Assembly: GCF_958295425.1 (NCBI RefSeq)
Contig: NC_081139.1
Coordinates: 21,457,888-21,521,887 of the forward strand
DNA from: Solea solea
Taxonomy: Eukaryota > Chordata > Actinopteri > Pleuronectiformes > Soleidae
Direction: 5' to 3'
DNA: 64,000 nt
The translations under genes and the position numbers were made by a program. Shown here one piece after another: positions 47,311 to 62,100 of the stretch. The notes below the pieces were generated by a model. The model saw nothing but the letters and a program-made list of their open reading frames with translations. It had not been told where the DNA came from and searched no databases. The first letter of the stretch is position 1, and every line of letters starts with the position of its first letter.

Positions 47311-49739
47311 AAGAATAACAACCACTCAAGACATAAATCTTGTGCAATTTGTCACTTTTATTGCTGCTTTCTTCTGTTCACAATTATATATTCACAGTTC
47401 ACTCAGGAAGATAATAAGTCAAGCTTAGATGGTTTCCAGTAGCAAGTGCTTGTGTTGCTTGGGTGGAGTGACACTGTGTAAACTTGAATACATGAACAAA
47501 CGTTTCTTCAGTAGCTTCACATCCGTGTGACTTTTCAAACAAGAGGGACTTAAGGTGCCGGCTAACAACAAGCAATGGGAATCATTACAGCCCAGGGTCT
47601 GCGTGCTCACACCGGATTTAGGGATTGAGGAGAATGCACAGTCTGCTGTTCTAAAGTAAACTGGCAGCAGAGAAGGACGGACCAAGTGCTGGTGGGCTAA
47701 CCATTCTAATGAAGGGAGCAGTAGCCACATGGCAATAATTCCTACTTGAAATGGAGCAGTTGTGTGCAGCAGACAGGTAAATTCACTTTCCAGCAATTAC
47801 TTCATTTATATGGAAAACAATACTGACATTATTTTAAATCATGACAATCTTATTATGATGTTTGCGTGACTTGAGACGTGTCACAGAGCACAACCTAATT
47901 ATGATTCATGTCGGCTTTCAGTCGGCTTTCGGTCCACTGCCGGAAAAATTCTAAAAGTATCTCTGATTAAGATGTAATCATGTGTGCGTCAGAGCTTCCC
48001 TAACAAATAAACCGCACTTTTAAAACCCACATATTTGTACATTAGCGAGAATACCATGAAGTAAACGGATAACTTAAAATTAAAATTCAAACATGTTGTG
48101 CCAGTTACCAATGAACAACCATACATACATAATAATAATGAAACTAAGTGTGTTTGGCCATAACTGAAAAGCTCTTTGTTTTTACAAATAAACACAACAT
48201 ACTGTATCATTAATTAAAATGAATGGCAAAGTAAGAAGTGAATTAGACATATTTTAAAACCTCACTTTTTCGACAAATGTTTCATTAAATTTCTTACATG
48301 AAAGAAATGTTATATCACCTTCTGAGGGCCCACCTGCAATACCGTCATGACCCACCAGTGGGCCCACGCAAGCGCTGCTCTACATAACGGAAAAACTTCA
48401 CATGTGTTAGTTTGATACTGATTCAGAGTGTGACCTTATTCTGATTTACATACATACATTTTTCAGGCTGTTAATGCTAATGCAGAGTTGGAGTGTTACA
48501 TACAATGGATGTACAGTGCCCGTTTGGAGAGAGAGATGATTAAACAACACAATTTACACTTGTTTTGATGTGAACAGGGACAGTGAAGAAAATGTGTGGA
48601 AGGCCCAAATGGAAAAACAAATCAATAACATTCTAACTGTATACAATATCTTTAATATTTTACCTTTCCTTTGCAAGACAGCACAGAAGCTGCATTGCAA
48701 AGTGATAGATTGGCTGTTTGGGTTGTACTCTGAAAAGGAAATGGAAAACCACTTTGGGCCCATTTGTACTCCACGTAAACAAAAGGAGATGAATGGAGAC
48801 TTTCGTCCGTACTTTGTGTTCGTCTTGACAAAATGGAGCAATACCACCATCTTGGTGGTATTGCCCTAGTCGGAAAACAGGGAGTGACTGCCAGGGTGCG
48901 TCATGTTTAATTTTGGAGCTATCCAGCGAAGCAAGTTGTCAAAAGTCGCAAATACAGCTTGTCATAAATCTCCCTTATCGACAACACCAACAAATAATAT
49001 CCCCCATTAATTGGACGACTTTACATTCAGTGTTCGTACATTTCACTGCTACGAAATCCGCTTTCAACACTGCCCTCTAGAGAAAGTATTGTGTCACATC
49101 CATACCAACGCAAAAGACGCACAGAGGTTTGTGACAGATGGGCTTAAAACAGAAGAAAGCAGAGTATAAAGGGCCTTTAAAGGGTTTAGATATACCAATG
49201 TTATTGACTTTTTCAGTTAAGCTTTATTATACAGGGCTGAAGAAATGACAAGCGTTTGATATTTAGGCTTTCATATTCATCTTGACTTTTGTTTTTGATG
49301 CAATTAATTAATTATTTGCATCAATTATGATGCAAAGAGATTTATGTTTATGCATCGCCTCCATTGTATCTGATGCTCTATTACAAGTTGATTCACTACT
49401 AATAATAATTACTCACGTGACTCCTTTAGTTGGGCTTTATTACACAGGGCTACAACACATTTTTTCACTGTTGTGTATTCACATCAAAACAAAGTGTAAA
49501 ATGTGTCGTGGTTCTCGAATGTACCACACTGACTGTGCACGTTCCTCACACACTCCCACTTCAAAAAACCCGAACTGTGTCTTTAACCGGCTTAATATCA
49601 GAATACTGCTCCGTGTAAACGATATTCCAACATAAAATGTTCTGGCTTGGCAAATTTCCGTTTGAAAACAAATATCGCTAATTGAATAGGATTCTTCCCG
49701 CAGCAGCAGTAGAGTCAAAGATTTTTTTTATTTTTTTGT
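47311..49739. other. Intergenic DNA between zc3h10 and esyt1
   Basis: AT-rich with no supported exon. It includes a short perfect hairpin at 48,838-48,864 listed separately. Open frames at 47,425-47,796 and 48,554-49,718 have no recognised domain. Confidence 0.5.
48838..48864. repeat. Perfect 11-bp inverted repeat with 5-nt loop
   Basis: GCAATACCACC, loop ATCTT, GGTGGTATTGC. The stem is perfect and stands out in AT-rich DNA. It could be a transposon end pair or chance. No precursor-microRNA-length stem extends around it. Confidence 0.7.
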
Positions 49740-50080
49740 TGTAGTGGGCGTGTTTTCATCCAGATAACGGGACAGAGGGGCAGAGTCTGCGTCGGACCAA
49801 TCCGTCTGGACTCGTGCTAAAAGCTCCTCCGAACTCGGCGCTGAAACAAGCTTAAATAAACAGAATTTAGGAAGAAAATGCAACGCGAGCGACCAGTAAA
49901 CAAATTTAGCTAAAGTGAAGCGGCGCCTCTGTTCCAGCGGTACGTAATTGGCGTAAGAAATGTAACTATAGAGAAACTGCTAAGTCAGTTTAACACGCGT
50001 TTTAAAAAAAATAACATTCTGTGATTTTTTTTATCAGTTACCTGGTGTTGGTTTCATCTGACGTACCAGAAAACACCACA
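49740..50080 (+). promoter_or_regulatory. esyt1: esyt1 promoter and 5' UTR region
   Basis: A shift to more GC- and CpG-rich DNA with a CCAAT box at 49,797-49,801. A non-coding first exon can be proposed that ends at about 49,939 (CCAGCG|GTACGT), followed by a short intron with acceptor TTTATCAG at 50,037. No TATA box is seen. The exact start site cannot be fixed from sequence. Confidence 0.45.
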
Positions 50081-53000
50081 ATGCAAAGCGAAAAACCGGA
50101 GTCGAGTGATCCCAAGGACACCAGCACCGCCGAGTGTCCGAGCTCTGGCGACGCGGAGAAGAAAGCTGTGGCCGCAGTTGACACGCAGCAGCAGGTTTCT
50201 AAACCTAAGGGCATCAGTGCTGTCGCGGTGCTGTGGACGTTTGGGAAATGTCTGGGCGCCCTGCTGCCCGTCTACCTGGCCGGTTATTACCGGGTCAGCA
50301 CGAGCCTGCTGGTGTGCGGGATGATGGTCTACACGGGATGGAAACACGCCCGAGAAGCCAAGGAGGCGCGACTCAAGTCAGCCTTCCAGCTCCTGGACAA
50401 CGAGCAGGAGTACACCTCCTCGAAGGTATCCAAAATCAAGCGAGACCTTCCTGCGTGGGTAAGACACGAGCACACAGTCACACCACTGACGCCAGAGAGT
50501 GTGACCTGTGGTTATAGTCATGGGGTGATATGAGAATGTCATATCGCTGCTCAAAAATAATTGCGATCCACGATATTATTGCAATATTCTAAAAAAAAAT
50601 ATACAATGCCCATATCACAGCCTTGGGTATGTACCGATACAGATATCACTTCAATAAAGTTGTTTTTACATCACTTGCACTGATGCACTGAGATGATAGG
50701 AAACTATCTTGATCAAAATAATTGTGATATTATTGCGATAATTTTACAAGCTCTTGAAATGGCTTTAAAACAGATTAGGGATGGCTTGATGCCATTTTTT
50801 CTTCTTCGGTACTGATATCAACATCACATCCTTGACTGACACTGATATTGGTCCGATGCAGGACATACAGAAATAAACAGCTGGCATTTTTACAGACTGC
50901 GATAATCAGAGCATTTATTTGAAAATGTTCTGCTTCTAATATTCGATCCACGGATTTTGGCAATTTTCGCATCAATTCCGATTCACGGCATCATATCGTC
51001 CTGCCCCTAAAAACACTGACATCACTTACCCTTACGTTTCTGTAAGAATAGAATAGAATAGCCTTTATTGTCGTTATTTTGTGGACAACGAAATTTGGGT
51101 GCCACTCCCTTGGTCAGTCAGTCAGTCATCATCTACCGCTTTATCCTCTGCCAGAGGGTCGCGGGGGGTGCTGTGCCAATCTCAGCTACATCGGGCGACC
51201 ACTCCCTTGGTGCAAAATACAAATATATAAATAACAATTTTAAAAGAGAAATAAAAATATTAACAATAAAATAAGAATAAGAAATGTTGTTTACATTTTT
51301 CCAGAACTATGACTATCTATACATTTACGTGAGATAACAAAATATAGCAGCAGATAACAAAATATAGCAGCAAGATAACAAAATATAGCAGCAGAGAGAA
51401 GTGATTGTCCTGTTTTTGTGTAAACAAAGTAAACAAAGTGACTGAAGCATCAGAACAAAGTGACTGAAGCATCAGAAGTTTAAGTTTATGGATGCTGAGG
51501 GAGCAGAAAACTGTGAGATAATATAAAGTAATGACACAAATATAGTAACAAATATGACTTACGGTACCAAGAACGTTAGAAAATTTTGTAATGTACATGT
51601 TATATGTGTTGTATGTATATGTGTTTGTTGTGAAAACACAACTTGTAGTGTTTTGGGGGAGGAGAATCAACCACAATGGCTGAATGCAGCCTCCATGTGA
51701 TGCGGCACTTCAAAATAACTCACAAGCACTCTACTTTTGTAAGCTTTTGTGGAGTATAAACAATTTCCCCATTCAAAATTCGCCACAATTAACTTATTAT
51801 GAGTGCTTTCTATTGAGACGTGCATTAAAACTATATGTATAGTCCCTTCGTTCCCTACCCACCATGCAGTAACCTCATATACATACATGAATCTCACAGT
51901 CTACCCTGAAATTATAGCATCCTTACAGGCTCATGTAGGGTTAGATTAAGAGGTGGTTTCCAGTAAAGCCAGCCCTTTGCTGCTATTTTTAGCTGCCATT
52001 GATTCACATGTAATTCTCCTGGGTCTACAAAGAAAAGGTTAAGGAAATGGGTTTTTTCTTAATTCTTCTTTCTTAAATCAATTCCCTACAGACATTAAGA
52101 TTTAGGCATGGCTGTTTTTTGTTTGTGTCATGTCGTTTATGGAGATGTAACTCCTCATTCATACTTGCATGCAGTCAGGTCAGCTTTGGTTCCCTTTCTG
52201 TTACAGGTAGAATTTTGTTCGCCCACAATTTCCTCAGTTGCTGTGTGTGAGTGTGTTTGCACTTCAAATGTTCACTTAAACAGCTTCGCCCAAACCTTTG
52301 CATTATCTGTGCCAGTGGTCAGTCAAGAATAGTGGAAAATACACCGTTATGTATTTATTTTGGAATAATTTAACAATATTTGTATCATTTTAAAGGAATC
52401 TATGAACTATTTCTGATTACAAAATGAAAATGATTATGTGATATAAATATAAGCCCCCAGCTGTGTGACACTGACCCCCCCATTTGAGAACAACTGCTCT
52501 GTTTTATTGTAACTAAAGGGACATTTTTATTAAAACAAAATGTGCCAGTCACCAATCACGATGGCACATGCACCTTACATGGAAACCTGTGGTTTGGTTT
52601 TGACTCAGACTATCTGGCCACACCCAAATTTGGTTCCTGTGGATGGGTGATGGGGTAAATGGTTGCATAAGCAGACAGCGTACATGCATGTTTATTAAAG
52701 TGTTTTGGTGTTGCCATATTGCTCTCCAGTCTGAACAACACATAACGTGTGTTGTAGATTTTAGATAATACGGTATAAATGGAATATGACAGGACCTAAA
52801 AAAATGGTATTTCAAACGCTTGTTGCAAAATGAACCTTACATATGACATTGCAAAGTAGCTGCATCATAAAAAATGTTTTTTTTCTTGTTGGAATATTTG
52901 CTCAATTCTAATACTTGATGTAAAAACATCACTGAATAAATCAACAGATGACTTTTCCAGACATGCATCAGCTGCAGCTGAATCATAGCCTCGTGCTGTT

Positions 53001-53138
53001 TTGAGTATTAAAATTGCACACATAAAGTACTCTAATCTTATCTTATTTTATTCTATTCTCTATTTTTAACAGTGCTGTGTATGGATGCTGGAGCTGTTAA
53101 TTTCCCCGAGGGAACCTCCCAAAGGGATTAATAAAGTC

Positions 53139-53171
<33 letters not shown>

Positions 53172-56100
53172 ATTGTCTTTTTTTTCTTTCTTTTAGGTCA
53201 ACTTTCCAGATGTTGAGAAGGTCGAGTGGCTGAATAAGGTAAAATATCAGTAGTTTTCTTTATCTTTTTTTCACCATGAGTTAACACAAAGACATTGTTT
53301 ATTCCTCTGTTATTAAGCCCACGGCCAACACACGCGTCTCAACCATTCAATGGCCCAGCTGTTGTGCTGACTGACATGAGGTAGTGTATGTTAGGTTAAT
53401 AGCTTCTGGTAGCTGAAAGATAATAGCACTGCTGCTGTTGCTTCCACGTTCCTGAGAAAGCTCCACCCCCCATTAGTAAAGCCATTCTGTCTGTACTGCA
53501 GTGAGAAGGCTCAGCGCCAGGCAGCCCTTCTCAACATTTCCATTTCATTACAGGCTTGCTCACAGGAAAGGGGAGGAGCTGCCCAGTCCCCCCCAAACTA
53601 AATAAAACTACAGCCATTGTTCCCCACTCCAACTTTTGCTCAGAGCCCAGAGAGAGAGAGGAGGAGACGCTGATGCAGATATGAAACGTTTCATGCTAGC
53701 AGAATCACAAGATCAGAGACAAAGCAGAGGTTTGAGACTCCTCACTGGAGGGGAGGTCAGCAGATTCCGCCTGTTGCTCAGGCTTCATCCTCCGCAGGAG
53801 CAGGCGGATGATGACTCACTCTCTGCGTATGCCAGGCAGAAACCAACTCTGTTTTTTTTCTTTCCATGGTCACACAAGCATGCAACCAAACACTGCTTCT
53901 GCTTTGTTCCCCCCCCCCCTGCAGGAATAAAGCAGGTTTATGTAACGACAAGAACATTCTGTCAAAAGTGTAGAGCGTCGCATTGATTGCGGTGTTTGCA
54001 AAGGACCCAAATAAGAAGAAGAACAGCTGAAGTGGCTCAACTGGCTACAGCTGTCACTGTCATTCCTCTGTTGTTGCTGATGGAAGCCAAGGCATCTCAC
54101 AGACAGTTTTGTTACAATGCAATGCACGGGACTTAACTTACAAAGTGTACTGAAACACACAGTATGGAGGTTCTGCTGCAAGGGGTCAAAACAAAACACC
54201 TTGTTTGATGAGATTGTGCAGCAGTGTGGAATCATGGGAATTGTTGTTTTGTTTGGTTCCTCTGTGCATTTGTGTTTCTGTGGCGAAATGCGCTGCAATA
54301 GACAATGATCAATCATGACAAATTAGTAACAAAGTCAAATTTAAATGAAAAAACAACCACACTGGCTAACTAGTAGAATATGGTAGTAGCAACTCCTCCC
54401 TCATTGTGACGTTTCATAAGGGGTTTGCCCTGGAAGTTGTAGCAGAGGCGAGTACAGTGAATGACATAATTAAAAGTTACCTTGAATAGAAATACAGATT
54501 TAAATTGATTTATTTGAATTGAAGAGTGGTCTAAATGTTTGGCTAATGTAAGTTCACTACTCAACATAACATATCACATCAGTCTCGTGGTTTTTAGTTA
54601 TTTTGATGCATGGTGTTGTGCATATTACCATATATCTATACGGCAGTAGGCTCCGAGGATTGTTTTCTTTTACTTTTTTGCTTTGTTTTACTGTGTTTCC
54701 ATCGAGTGGAAAAGTTTGGTTTGGTACAGTATGGTACGTATATTTGTTTCCATTCCCATTAGTAATAGTACCTAAATAACCAGTTCCATACCTTTAAATC
54801 TTTTGGCACCCTTCCCTTGGGATACAGCAGTAAAATATTACAGCTGGGCGACAGAAAAACTGCCACTCGAAGCTTGATGTCTTGTTGAGACAAACATCCC
54901 TAAACTGAGCAGACAAAAAAAGAGCTGGATGTCCTCCTTTGTTGTCTGTTGTCGTATTCGATATTGTCGATGCACAATGTCACGTTACCATTCCAAGTTA
55001 CCAAACCACAGCGTAATCAAAGCAGCTTGTAACCCTGTGCTCTGTGGCCTGGGCAGGTGCTGCACCAGGTGTGGCCCTTTGTTGGCCAATACCTCGAGAA
55101 GTTGCTGGTGGAAACCATCGCTCCGTCTATCCGAGGCTCAAGCGCCCACCTCCAGACTCTCAGCTTCACAAAAGTGGACATGGGTACCAAGGTACCAATA
55201 TTGATATCTGAACGATACCGTGCCACAGCCACAGTAACGTGCTGCCATGCTGTTTACTGTACACTGTGCAAGCTAATGTGCTCTCTGTTTGCTGCAGCCT
55301 ATGAAGGTTGTAGGGATCAAGGCACACACAGAGAATGACAAGGGACAGGTCCTGCTCGATCTGTACATCAGGTAAAGCTTCATGCGTTCGTGAGCTGCCG
55401 TCCCTCTTGTAATGCAGCATGCAGAGGACGTTATTGTGTGACACTTTGGTTTCTTTCCTCCTCAGCTATGTTGGAAATGTCGAGATCAATGTGGAGGTGA
55501 AGAGATACTTCTGCAAAGCTGGAGTCAAAGGAATACAGGTGTGTGGTCAGGCCTTTCATGTTCTTCCATTGCATTGGTATTTTTCGGCGGGCAAACGTCT
55601 TCTCTGTCTGTTTGTTCTTAGCTACACGGGATGATGAGGGTGATTCTGGAGCCCCTGATTGGTGATGTGCCCATAGTGGGTGCAGTCACCATGTTTTTCA
55701 TCCAGAGGCCTGTAAGTCCATCTAAACTCACCGCCATTTCTACATGTCTTGTTGTGCCCTTTAACCCCAGACTCTCACTTTCACTGTGGTGCACTTCAGT
55801 CAGTCTTGTCTTGTTTTCCTGCTATTGATTTCCCATCTATCTTTATCGATTTGCTGCATAAAGTACATTCTGCCATCTAATCACTTTGCAGAAACTAGAC
55901 ATCAACTGGACTGGACTGACTAATTTGTTGGACATCCCTGGGCTGAAGTGAGTCATGCTGGAAACACGCTCCTTGGTCTGTAAACCAAATATCATTAAGC
56001 AAATAACCCCAAACAAGGACAGAAAGGAAACAGAGGCAATGGATGATGAAATGAGGGAGGCAATAATGAGGACAACAACAAACAACACATTTGAAAACTA

Positions 56101-59100
56101 TTGGGACTATATAATACTACTGCTGTATGTTTTCCCTAAGATTACTTTCATCCTTGTTTCAGCGTCATGTCCGACAGTATGATTATGGACGCCATTGCCT
56201 CCTTCTTGGTTTTGCCTAACCGCCTGGTCATCCCCCTGGTTCCTGGCCTGCATGTGGCCCATCTCCGCAGTCCTTTGCCAAGGGTAAATCCTGAATATGC
56301 ACATGAGAGCTTTATTTCAACTTTCATATTTCAAACACTAATACCTAACACCCTACACACTTGTTGTCTCTCTTCAGGGTGTAGTACGCATCCACCTGCT
56401 GGAGGCACAGAATCTTGTTGCAAAGGACAGCTATGTGAAAGGGGTCATGGCTGGCTTGTCTGACCCCTATGTCATTCTGAGGGTCGGCCCTCAGAGCTTT
56501 ACCTCCAAACACGTTGATAACACAGACTCTCCCAAGTGGGGGGAGATATATGAGGTAAAGAGAGTGCAGGGATTGATTGAAAGGGTGAAATGTGTGTCAC
56601 CGTTAGTCGATCAAGTCTTCCAGCCTGTTTTTTTTGCAGTTGCTGAAAAATTCTTTGTTTTTCATGGATATCATGCCTCATCTCACCTGTTCTATAGCCG
56701 AGGGATCGGGGGAACTAAGAATGTTCATTTCCTGTACATTCATGAGGCCACAACCGACTACCACACAAACCGCTTTGTCAGTCTTTATGTCCTTATATGT
56801 GTCCAATACATCAGGTTATAGTCCATGAAGTGCCTGGTCAAGAGTTGGAGGTGGAGGTATATGACAAAGACCCAGACCAGGATGATTTCCTGGGCAGGTA
56901 CATATTCATACTTCATGTCTCCCATGTGTCTACAGTGAATCTCACATTGTCACCTTTCATCTGCCACATTACATCGTCAATGTGAATAAATTCACTTGTG
57001 CTCAGTCTACACTATGATCGTTTTTTGGTTTAGTAATTCTGCCTTTCGTTCCTCCTCTCTCCTCTTGTAGAACCAAGCTGGATTTGGGCATTGTGAGGAA
57101 ATCCATAGTTGTGGACGATGTAGGTGAAACTTATGTCTCACTCACAATAAATCAGCAGTTTAATCACATTTTAGACATATGGTTTATAAATGTATGTCTT
57201 CCTAGTGGTTCAACTTGAAGGAGACTCAGTCAGGACAGGTTCATTTCCGACTGGAGTGGTTGTCCTTGCTGCCAAGCAGTGACCGACTGGAGCAGGTTTG
57301 ACTTACTCATTTCCACTATACATACATTTCTCTCAGGTGATTACTCTAACTCTACATTTGTGTCAAATAATGACACAAACAATCACTTTTCAATCCGTGC
57401 CCAGGTCTTGAAGAGGAACGAGAGTGTGAAAAGTAAGACTTCGGATCCAGCCTCGTCTGCCATCTTGGTTGTATATCTGGACAAGGCTGAGGCACTTCCT
57501 GTGAGTTAAATATCTCTACCCTCTGTGCTGTGTTCGTGCTCTGCTCAGTGCCGCTTCCTGCCTGTGGTTGTTGAAGTTGAAGCCGAGCTGTAACTGCCAT
57601 CTGTCAGACATTCCACATTGTTGCTGCCTTGTCCTATAAACTCTGTTCACTGCAGAGTGGATGAGTGTGTCTAACTTTATCTCTGACTCTTGGGCACACA
57701 TTTCTGACTGTGCTAACTCCAGCTGTAATATCACACTCAAAGGGGAACAAGTACTGACTGAATATTTGAGAGGAAAATGAGTGTTTGTGGTTTCTCATGC
57801 AGACTTATACTTCCTGATTATGCCACACAGCAACCGCTCTCCTCCCCCCCTTATTTTTGCTGTTGCTATGGCAGCCTTTTAAACATTGTTATTCGCATCA
57901 ACCACATGTTGTAAGAAGGACGGATACGTTTGTTTTGCACTTTAATAACAGTAAAAGTCATCGTTCATTGTATATTGTGCTTCTTTCAGATGAAGAAAAA
58001 TAAAGAGCCCAATCCAATGGTGCAGTTATCTGTGGAGGATGTCACTAGAGAGAGCAAGGTACATCTACTGAGAATAATATAATAGCTTTTATTCATTTTT
58101 TAAAAATAACTTCACACTTACTGTCTATCCTTGCCGACAGACTTGTTACACAACAGTTAATCCTGAGTGGGAGGAAGCTTTTACCTTCTTCATTCACGAT
58201 CCACTCAAACAGGACATAGATATCCAGGTAAGTGCTCACAAGCTCATTAGCTAATCTGCAATAAGCTGTTGCGTGACAGTCTGACAGACAACGTTGCTGT
58301 CGTCTTATTTTGGCTTCCTTTTATTTTGTATTTGAACAGGTGAAGGACGCTGACCGCGTGCAGAGCTTGGGCAGCCTGACTATCCCCCTGTCCCGTTTGC
58401 TGTCCACGTCCAATCTTTCTCTGGACCAGTGGTTCCAGTTGGACAATGCTGGAGATGCCAGTCGCATCTACGTCAATGCTGTTCTCAGGGTAAATCACAC
58501 ATGCGGCCCATTCTTAAATCTTGCAGTGCATCACACTACAATTAGCCCAGTGTATAATTTAATTAATGATATCATCACAAAGGTAACACTTTACAGTTCA
58601 GTAATAGCATGGCAATCATATGGTAATTTGGGGGTAGTATTATGTATTATGGCAATACCATTTTGTGTCTAATGTAATTCGCAGGTAACAGCTTGCAAAT
58701 GAATATGACTAAGGCAGCATATAACTAAATATAACATCATACTACACATATACGTAAATATAGTATGTCCCACTAGGGCTGGGAGATCTAATGCAGCTAC
58801 TTATGTTCTGGACACAGCTTTGGTAGTTTCTGTATAGTGTTTATCACACTATTACATTGCTCTTTTTCAGCTATTACTTGGATATTGCATTGAAAATGAT
58901 CTTTGTCATCCATAATATTGCCTTCTTTTACCAAACCATTACCATGTTATTACTGAACTGTAATATAAAACATCACCATGTCTAATATTAAATTCTCGTC
59001 CCACTTTTCTACAGGTTCTGTGGTTAGATGAGGAACGCATTCCGGCTGACGTGTCATCTCACTTGTCAGCGTCCAAACAGCTGCCCCAGCAGACCTCGCC

Positions 59101-62100
59101 TCATCCTAGCTTTGCCACGGAGGTAACAGAGAATAGTGCTGTTATGCAGTATTTGTATTCCTAAGGGTCTGGGCCTGTTACATATACATATGTTCGAGAA
59201 ATTGATTTTTTTTTTCTTTTCAGGGACTGCTCAGAATTCACCTGTTGGGAGGCCAGAATCTTGTTCCAAAGGATAACCTGATGGGAGGAATGGTGAAAGG
59301 CAAGAGTGACCCTTATGTCAAGCTCAACATTGGGGGCGAAACATTCACAAGCAATGTCATCAAGAGCAATCTGAACCCCACATGGAATGAGATGTATGAG
59401 GTAAATACTCACAGAAAGCTATTGAAATAGCTCAGTTCAGTGTGTTGGCATCTAATGAGTGAGACTGCACATTGGAACAAATAGAGGACTCCTCCACTCA
59501 CTCATCCACCAGTCAGGGAACAACGGATGTCATTCTTCTTAGTAAGCACACATGAGCAAGATGGCGGCCTTTATAAAACAAGGCCATTGTCCAGAGAGTA
59601 TTTTAAGTCTATGAAAATAGACTTAAAATACTTAGACTTATATTATACACTTACACAAATATACATAAAGGTAATATAGTCAATTCTTTGCTAATTAATC
59701 CTCCTAAATGTTACACACGAGAGCTTAAACTTTATGATGACTACTGTGACATTTCAAAACAGTGGTTGAAGTTTCAGTGTTTTTTTAAATATCTTTTGCA
59801 CTTGATTTGAAAGAATCTTTTGAAAGGTGTGACACTCTGTGTTCACTCTGCAGGTGATTCTAACCCAACTGCCGGGCCAGGATCTGTTTGTAGAGGTGTT
59901 TGACAGAGACATGGATGTGAAGGATGACTTCATGGGACGGTAGCTATGTTTATAGCTGTATTTGTCATGTGCTTAATACAGTAGGATTTGGGAAGATACG
60001 GTCTAAACTCACATTTCTTGACATATAGGCTGAAGATTAGTCTGAAAGACATCATCGAGTCTCAGTACACTGATCAGGTGAGCGACCACAGACACACACC
60101 TTTTCAGGATTAAGTGTGGTAAGGGGAAAAGCAGTATAACAAGTGAACATTACACCAAAAAGTAAAAAGTTTGGTATGAAACATTTGTAATTTAAGGAAA
60201 AATAAGTGAATCTTTAACACAGCCTCCAAAAATGTTTACAGTTTCTCTTGTTTGAAGTTCATTCTCTTTTTTCCTCAGTGGTATTCACTGAATGATGTAA
60301 AGTCTGGTCGAATTCACCTGATTCTGGAATGGGTTCCAACAGCCTCAGATCCAGACAGATTGGACCAGGTCACTACTTTCAGATTGCATTAAGGATTTGT
60401 AGATGCCTTGTTCTAAGCTTAATGTATACAGTGTACATCATATCCATACCTCCCCTGTGTCTTTAGGTTCTTCAGTTTTATTCCAGACAGTCCTACCAGA
60501 ACAAAGTGGTTCCCTCAGCAGGCTTATTGTTTGTGTACATCGAGCAAGCAGACGGATTACCAGTGAGTCCATTTTACACTGCTTTACAGGATAAAGCAAA
60601 TGGTTTTGGTTATTTTTGTCTGTCACAGAACATAATTATCTCTGTTGTCTCTCTGCAGGTGAAGAAGAGTGGAAAAGATCCAAAAGTGGGAGCAGAGATC
60701 ACTCTCGGACAAATGTCTCGCAAAACTACAGTAAGTACTTTATTTGTTGTTTTTTATGCAAATAATACTGTGTTTAAAGGAACTAGTCATAGCCATTATT
60801 TTACTATTCCAAAACTGACACTTACATGTGTTCTAAAGGTGTGTGACCGCACCACATCACCTCGGTGGAATGAGGCTTTCTGCTACCCGGTTCAAGACCC
60901 CAGAGAAGATATTCTTGTCATTAAGGTAGTGTGGCGTCGGTGCCTAATCAAACTCACTTTGAATGCAGTGTAATCTTGGATGAACTCATACTCCCACCCT
61001 CCACCATGTGTTCACTATCAGTTGTGTTTCTCAAGTTCTCCCACAGCTGGTCCCTGCCCATTGGTTCCCTGGTGGTTCCGATCAGAGAGCTGCTGTCTGA
61101 ACCAGAGATGGTCCTGGACCAGTGGTTCAGTCTGGATGGAGCCTCACCAGAGAGTCAGGTTCTTTTGAGAGCTGATCTTAAGGTAGGAGAAGCCAAGTCT
61201 TGTCATTTTCTCTCTATGTTTCTCTCAAAATATTTAGTTTTTTTTTTTTTTCTTTCAGTGTTTCTTTCCGTGTAATTTAATATCTTAATTATCCTCCTGT
61301 CTGTATTTATTTTACTCCATGTATCTACGTATGTATAATATCTATTTCTGTTTCTGTCCTATCTCTACGTCTCAATCTCTGTATCTCATTCTTAAGTTGT
61401 CCCTTGTCTTTCCTTTTGCTTAAGAGCCAGATCTTTAATCTAGTATTTTAATATCAGGACTGTTACAAAGCTGGTTCACTAAGTGAAATAATAATCATAT
61501 TAATATCTGTTCAACTGCAGATGCTGATTCCAAGCAAATGTCCTGGTGCCAAGGTAACGTCAGTATCAGAACCGTCCCCTGCTCAGCGAAAACCAGAGAC
61601 AGACACCATACTGAGGTAAGAAACGTCTGTCTTTACCATTCATCTATCCATTCATCGTTTAGTCTTTGAATAATGTATCCATTTTTTCTTTAATTTCTCC
61701 TCATTGCAACTGATTATGTTTTAAGGTCAAGTTCAGTAGACGCTGCTCCTGTGGAGACCATTGTCTCTGCGGTGACTTCACATGAAGACGTTGACGTGAA
61801 AGAACCCGATGCGACTGAAGAGAAGGTGGAAGATTCACTAAAAGCACTACGACAACCTCTTCATACTTCTCCACACCTAAGCTTTGCCTCAGAGGTAACA
61901 CTGTCAACAGTGTCTAAATTATTATTTTATTATTATTATTTTTTTTTTAAAGTTAAAAGTTGAATAATCTTTCTTTGTAGGGGGTGCTGAGAATCATCCT
62001 GATGGAGGCTCAGAGCCTGGTTGCCAAAGATAATAAGATGGGTGGTATGGTGAAGGGCAAGAGTGACCCCTATGCAAAGATCAGTGTTGGAGACTTCATG

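Larger units (their letters stand above)
50459..53196 (+). other. esyt1: esyt1 intron 1 (after first coding exon)
   Basis: A 2.7-kb intron with no further esyt1 exon. It carries two LINE-tail fragments (51,046-51,270 and 53,040-53,170). The open frames inside show no domain. Confidence 0.8.

Noticed and set aside
50021..50080. Upstream in-frame Met giving MIFFISYLV before esyt1
   Set aside because: An acceptor-like TTTATCAG at 50,037 falls inside it, and the Met at 50,081 begins an ESYT1-like hydrophilic N-terminus, so this part is intron/5' UTR.
53636..53986. 116-codon frame in esyt1 intron 2 as a separate gene
   Set aside because: No recognisable domain, ends in a homopolymer-rich region, and lacks supporting splice sites; kept only as a possible alternative exon.
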